Shown piece by piece: positions 60,185 through 64,000 of a stretch of 64,000 nt of DNA (positions are counted from its first letter, which is position 1; every line of letters begins with the position of its first letter). This stretch comes from Berkiella sp963803015. GTDB taxonomy: Bacteria > Pseudomonadota > Gammaproteobacteria > Berkiellales > Berkiellaceae. Location of the stretch: assembly GCA_963803015.1 (NCBI GenBank), contig CAWDKV010000003.1, positions 496,001 through 560,000 of the forward strand, written 5' to 3'. A model generated the notes under the pieces. It did not search any database. It worked only from the letters and a program-made list of their open reading frames with translations, and had not been told where the DNA came from. Made by a program: the position numbers and the translations under genes.

Positions 60185-61282
60185 ATGACTATGCAACAAG
60201 TTTTAGTGATAGGGGCGGGCAAGATTGGGCAATTAATTGCCAGCTGGTTAGCCACAACAGGGGATTATCAAGTTCATCTTGCTGATGTAATGTTTGAGTC
60301 TGATGACTTAGGCATTGATCAGACTGCACGGCGTTTTATGCAACTCGTCACTTTAGATGCAAAAGACAAATCGGCTGTCAGTGCCTATGTCAAAGCACAA
60401 GCCATCGGCACCATTATTTCTTCGCTTCCTTTTTACGCCAATGAAAACATGGCAGATATTGCTTTAACGCATTCTTGTCATTATTTTGATTTAACGGAAG
60501 ATACTAAAGTTTCACAACATATTCGTGCTAAAGCACAAGACGCAAAAAAAACGATTGCTACCCAATGTGGTTTAGCGCCAGGTTTTATCAGCATCCTAGC
60601 CAAAGAGATGATGCAACCTTTTTCAAAAATAGAATCTGTTTCATTACGGGTTGGTGCTTTACCAGAACAAGCGCATCATGCTCTAAAATATGCCTTAACC
60701 TGGTCTACGGAAGGATTAATTAATGAATATGCTAATCCTTGCTTCGGAATTCTCAATGAAAAACTCACTTCCTTACAACCATTAGAAGATTTAGAAACCA
60801 TTGAACTAGACGGTGCCCTTTACGAAGCGTTTAATACGTCAGGTGGGCTCGGCTCTTTGGCTGAAACGTTTCAAGGACAAGTTAAAAATCTGAACTACAA
60901 AACGGTACGCTATCCTGGACATTGTGAAAAAATACGTTTTTTAATGTATGATTTGAAGCTTATTGAAGACAGAGCTACTTTAAAAAAGATTTTTGAAAAA
61001 GCTATTCCCAGAACAGAACAAGATATCGTCCTCGTGTATGTCTCAGTGGATGGTTGGCAAAAAGATCATTTTTTTGAAAAAACCTATTTTAGAAAATATT
61101 ACCCTAAGATTATTGCAGGAAAATTATGGTCTGCTATTCAGGTAAGCTCTGCAGCAGGCATATGTGCCGTAGTAGATTTGGTTCTAACCAATCCGGCACA
61201 CTATCAAGGTGTTTTGTTGCAAGAGAATATTAGTTTAAAAATCTTTTTAGAAAATCGTTTTGGACAACATTTTGCCCATTGA
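60185..61282 (+). CDS. Saccharopine dehydrogenase / L-lysine 6-dehydrogenase family
   Basis: A 365-residue oxidoreductase. VLVIGAGKIGQLIASWL at 5-21 is the NAD-binding motif, CGLAPGFISILAKEM near 130-144 the catalytic-domain start, and TSGGLGSLAETFQGQV near 217-232 the substrate segment known from lysine 6-dehydrogenases. The ATG at 60185 has AGAGGA upstream; an ATG at 60179 is an alternative. With the ALDH7 gene directly downstream, conversion of lysine or saccharopine to aminoadipate semialdehyde and then aminoadipate is the likely pathway. Which of the two reactions it performs cannot be decided here. Confidence 0.78.
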   Translation: MTMQQVLVIGAGKIGQLIASWLATTGDYQVHLADVMFESDDLGIDQTARRFMQLVTLDAKDKSAVSAYVKAQAIGTIISSLPFYANENMADIALTHSCHYFDLTEDTKVSQHIRAKAQDAKKTIATQCGLAPGFISILAKEMMQPFSKIESVSLRVGALPEQAHHALKYALTWSTEGLINEYANPCFGILNEKLTSLQPLEDLETIELDGALYEAFNTSGGLGSLAETFQGQVKNLNYKTVRYPGHCEKIRFLMYDLKLIEDRATLKKIFEKAIPRTEQDIVLVYVSVDGWQKDHFFEKTYFRKYYPKIIAGKLWSAIQVSSAAGICAVVDLVLTNPAHYQGVLLQENISLKIFLENRFGQHFAH

Positions 61283-61286
61283 GGTG

Positions 61287-62816
61287 ATGATGGAATTTTT
61301 AAAAATACTTGGCATTCAATCTGAAAATTTTGGTGCAAGCTGCGGTGATGGCGGTTGGGTGGCAGCAGGCGTTTTGGGGCCGATATTAGCTTCTTATAAT
61401 CCTAGTACAGGAGACAAAATAGCCGAGGTAAAAACTTGTTCAGAAACACAATATGATTTAGTGGTTGCAAAATCGCTAGCTGCTTTTTATCAATGGCGAC
61501 AAATGCCCGCTCCCAAACGGGGAGAATTAATCCGATTGATTGGTGGCAAGTTACGAGAACATAAAAAAGCTTTGGGCAGTCTCGTCGCCCATGAAATGGG
61601 CAAAAGTAAAGAAGAGGGTGAAGGCGAAGTGCAAGAAATGATTGATATGGCCGATTTTGCAGTAGGCCAATCACGTATGCTTTATGGATTATCCATGCAC
61701 TCTGAAAGAAGCCAACATCGTATGTATGAGCAATGGCATCCCCTTGGACCGGTTGGGGTTGTCACTTCTTTCAATTTTCCAGTTGCTGTTTGGGCGTGGA
61801 ATGCTTTTATTGCTGCCGTTTGTGGTAACACCGTTCTTTGGAAGCCATCTTCTAAAACGCCACTTTGCGCTATTGCTGTGCAAAATATTTGTAATGAAGT
61901 GATGCAGTCCTTTGGGGTAGAAGGTATTTTTTCTTTGATGATAGCAAGTGAGCATGAGGTGGCGCAGAAATTACTTGGAGACAAGCGTGTTCCCTTGATT
62001 TCATTTACAGGCTCATGCGACATGGGACAACAAGTCTATAACCGAGTTGCGGCACGTATGGGAAAAGTAATTTTAGAATTGGGCGGAAATAATGCCATCA
62101 TTATTGATGAAACGGCAGATTTAGATCTGGCTATTCCTGCTCTTGTCTTTGCTGCTGTAGGAACGGCGGGGCAACGTTGCACGTCCACACGAAGAGTGTT
62201 TATTCAAAAATCACGTTTTAAAGAAGTAGAAGCGCGTTTAATTCGTGTTTATCAACAAATTACCATTGGTAACCCCCTTGATGAAAAAAATTTAATGGGA
62301 CCTTTGATCGATGAGGGCGCAGTGGATAATTTTAAACAAGCCATTCTTCAGATCAAAAAGGAAAAAGGAGAGATTTTATTTGGAGGCAAAGTGTTGGCGC
62401 AACGCGGTTATTTTGTTGAGCCTACCTTAATTAAAGCCCCTTTTGATTTGCCGATGATGCAAAAAGAAACCTTTGCGCCTATTTTATATCTTATTGAATA
62501 TGATGTGTTATCAGAGGCTATAGAGAGACAAAATAGCGTCTCGCAAGGCTTGTCTTCTGCTTTATTTACTAATTCTTTGCAAAATAGCGAATACTTTCTA
62601 TCAGCGCTTGGCAGTGATTGCGGGATAGCCAATATCAATATTGGTACCTCAGGTGCTGAAATTGGGGGCGCTTTTGGGGGTGAAAAAGCAACGGGTGGGG
62701 GGCGTGAAGCTGGCTCTGATGCCTGGAAAGGCTATATGCGAAGACAAACCTCGACAATCAATTGGGGCAAAACATTGCCGCTTGCTCAGGGAATAAAATT
62801 TGATCTAAAAATATGA
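61287..62816 (+). CDS. amaB: Aminoadipate-semialdehyde dehydrogenase (ALDH7/antiquitin)
   Basis: A 509-residue aldehyde dehydrogenase. GPVGVVTSFNFPVAVWAWN near 156-174, ILELGGNNAIIID near 262 (general-base Glu) and GTAGQRCTSTRR near 293 (nucleophile Cys), plus GGAFGGEKATGGGREAGSDA near 465, are characteristic of ALDH7. The enzyme oxidises 2-aminoadipate-6-semialdehyde to 2-aminoadipate with NAD+. Its 4-bp spacing from the dehydrogenase upstream supports one lysine-degradation unit. The start lies in a tandem ATG pair after GAGGTG. Confidence 0.88.
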   Translation: MMEFLKILGIQSENFGASCGDGGWVAAGVLGPILASYNPSTGDKIAEVKTCSETQYDLVVAKSLAAFYQWRQMPAPKRGELIRLIGGKLREHKKALGSLVAHEMGKSKEEGEGEVQEMIDMADFAVGQSRMLYGLSMHSERSQHRMYEQWHPLGPVGVVTSFNFPVAVWAWNAFIAAVCGNTVLWKPSSKTPLCAIAVQNICNEVMQSFGVEGIFSLMIASEHEVAQKLLGDKRVPLISFTGSCDMGQQVYNRVAARMGKVILELGGNNAIIIDETADLDLAIPALVFAAVGTAGQRCTSTRRVFIQKSRFKEVEARLIRVYQQITIGNPLDEKNLMGPLIDEGAVDNFKQAILQIKKEKGEILFGGKVLAQRGYFVEPTLIKAPFDLPMMQKETFAPILYLIEYDVLSEAIERQNSVSQGLSSALFTNSLQNSEYFLSALGSDCGIANINIGTSGAEIGGAFGGEKATGGGREAGSDAWKGYMRRQTSTINWGKTLPLAQGIKFDLKI

Positions 62817-62885
62817 AGTTAGTTTACGCAGCTGTTGGTTGTCTGCTATGGTTGGTAAAACAAATGTAACCTTTTAAGGCATAAA

Positions 62886-64000
62886 ATGGAAAAAATCTGG
62901 TTAAAAAGTTATGAGGCGGGGGTCCCAGAAAATATTGACCCAATGGAGTATTCTTCTCTTGTTGACTACGCAGAAACTTGTTTCAATCAACACGCAAATA
63001 AAAGATGTTATTTGAATTTTGGATCTGCTTTATCTTATCGCCAAGTTGATGAATTGAGTCAAGCGTTTGCCGGCGCGTTACAAAATACTTTCAGATTGAA
63101 TAAAGGCGATAGAGTTGCATTGATGATGCCTAATCTCTTGCAATATCCTGTGGCTCTCTTGGGCGTGTTAAAAGCAGGCATGACGGTGGTTAACATTAAT
63201 CCGCTTTACACACCAAGAGAATTAAAAACGCTGTTAGTCAACTCCGGGGCAAGATGTATTGTCGTCATGGCCAATTTTGCTCATGTTTTGCAAGCTATTC
63301 TTGGCGAAACGAAAGTGCAATTCGTTGTTGTCACCGAGGTTGGAGATTTACTAGGCGGATTGAAAGGGCATCTTTATAATTTGATTTCAAAGCATGTTAA
63401 AAAAGTGGTGCCGCCATGGGATATTCCGGATGCTTATACTTTTAAACAAGTGGTGGCGCCAGAAAATAAAGCACTTTATGAACGTGTTCCTTTAACTCAT
63501 GAAGACATTGCCTTTTTACAATATACAGGCGGGACAACAGCCGGAGCCAAAGGCGTCATGCTAACACATGGCAATATGGTTGCTAATGTGCTCCAAGCTT
63601 ATGCGTGGATTCAGTCTTTACTTCGGCAAAATTTACAAGGTGGCGTTATCACCGCTTTGCCGCTTTACCACATTTTTTCGCTGACTGCGAATTGTTTACT
63701 CTTTTTAAAAGTGGGAATAGAAAATAATCTTATTACTAATCCACGAGATGTTCCCCACTTTGTGAAAGAATTAAAAAAGCGCCCTTTTTCAATCCTAACA
63801 GGGGTTAATACTTTATTTAATGCATTATTAAATAATCCAGATTTTGCTAAGCTCGATTTTTCATGCTTGAAACTTACTTTGGGTGGCGGTATGGCTGTAC
63901 AAAAAGTAGTTGCTGAACGTTGGAAAAAAGTGACAGGCTGCGTGTTATTAGAAGCATATGGTTTAACCGAAACCTCACCTGCCGTGACGATTAACCCTCT
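62886..64000 (+). CDS. fadD: Long-chain fatty acid-CoA ligase, N-terminal part
   Basis: The first 371 residues of an acyl-CoA synthetase, cut by the right edge. FGSALSYRQVDELSQAFAGA near 40-59, FLQYTGGTTAGAKGVMLTHG near 212-231 (the AMP-binding P-loop) and LLEAYGLTETSPAVTINP near 353-370 are present. FadD activates long-chain fatty acids with ATP and CoA at the inner membrane. AAGG lies 8 bp before the ATG. It follows the lysine genes by 69 bp, possibly on its own promoter. Confidence 0.9.
   Translation, partial: MEKIWLKSYEAGVPENIDPMEYSSLVDYAETCFNQHANKRCYLNFGSALSYRQVDELSQAFAGALQNTFRLNKGDRVALMMPNLLQYPVALLGVLKAGMTVVNINPLYTPRELKTLLVNSGARCIVVMANFAHVLQAILGETKVQFVVVTEVGDLLGGLKGHLYNLISKHVKKVVPPWDIPDAYTFKQVVAPENKALYERVPLTHEDIAFLQYTGGTTAGAKGVMLTHGNMVANVLQAYAWIQSLLRQNLQGGVITALPLYHIFSLTANCLLFLKVGIENNLITNPRDVPHFVKELKKRPFSILTGVNTLFNALLNNPDFAKLDFSCLKLTLGGGMAVQKVVAERWKKVTGCVLLEAYGLTETSPAVTINP

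Overview
The window is a 64-kb piece of an AT-rich gammaproteobacterial chromosome. A Legionella-like, host-associated organism (order Legionellales) fits best, but this is an inference. It rests on a legionaminic-acid surface-polysaccharide locus of the kind known from Legionella LPS, the gene order 4.5S RNA-dnaX-ybaB-recR-htpG, a VirK-like exported protein, and several orphan proteins with no recognisable enzyme domain that look like secreted effectors.

Positions 1-18503 (all +) form a long nucleotide-sugar and glycan operon. It starts with the end of gmd, then fcl and an ABC exporter. Next is a complete legionaminic acid pathway of the GDP-linked type (legB, legC, legG, legI, a legH-like acetyltransferase, ptmE-like guanylyltransferase, legF), followed by a Gfo/Idh oxidoreductase, a HemL-like aminotransferase and an SDR. 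A second block holds a GNAT acetyltransferase, a KpsC/S-like protein, a small-molecule kinase, a phytanoyl-CoA dioxygenase-like protein and a WbpG/PseA-type sugar amidotransferase. WbpG normally needs HisH/HisF-type partners, and these lie at 25235-26632 on the other strand, so an acetamidino (amidine) decoration of the sugar is likely.

Positions 18519-25238 hold a TMEM175-type channel, an MgtA-type Mg2+ ATPase, a sulfatase-fold membrane hydrolase with a small exported companion, and a probable kinase-methyltransferase fusion. Positions 26747-32195 (+) are a second glycan operon: glycosyltransferases, a cupin, a perosamine-synthase-like aminotransferase and methyltransferases. Because gmd supplies GDP-4-keto-6-deoxymannose, GDP-perosamine could be made.

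Positions 32208-40526 mix two orphan proteins that share an almost identical promoter, a divergent UDP-glucuronate decarboxylase/UDP-glucose dehydrogenase pair, GtrA, a GT2, an FkbM methyltransferase and a third orphan with a LIR-like motif. A minus-strand operon at 44375-40555 is of the sxtI-sxtJ-sxtK type (carbamoyltransferase, SxtJ, a 50-residue DUF5989 protein) plus an SGNH protein and a VirK-like protein. Positions 44754-49812 hold a methyltransferase, three glycosyltransferases and an epimerase.

From 49877 the content changes to housekeeping: ffs, dnaX, ybaB, recR and htpG. After that come an orphan HipB-like repressor with its own operators, a hairpin-rich intergenic element, an MHS transporter, a DUF2269 protein, a saccharopine-dehydrogenase-like gene with no normal start, an APC permease, a lysine-degradation-like pair (saccharopine/lysine dehydrogenase plus ALDH7) and the start of fadD at the right edge. 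Two copies of a palindromic repeat with a covarying hairpin lie about 52 kb apart; one has supplied the C-terminus of the legH-like gene. No tRNA, rRNA, IS element, prophage or CRISPR array was seen.
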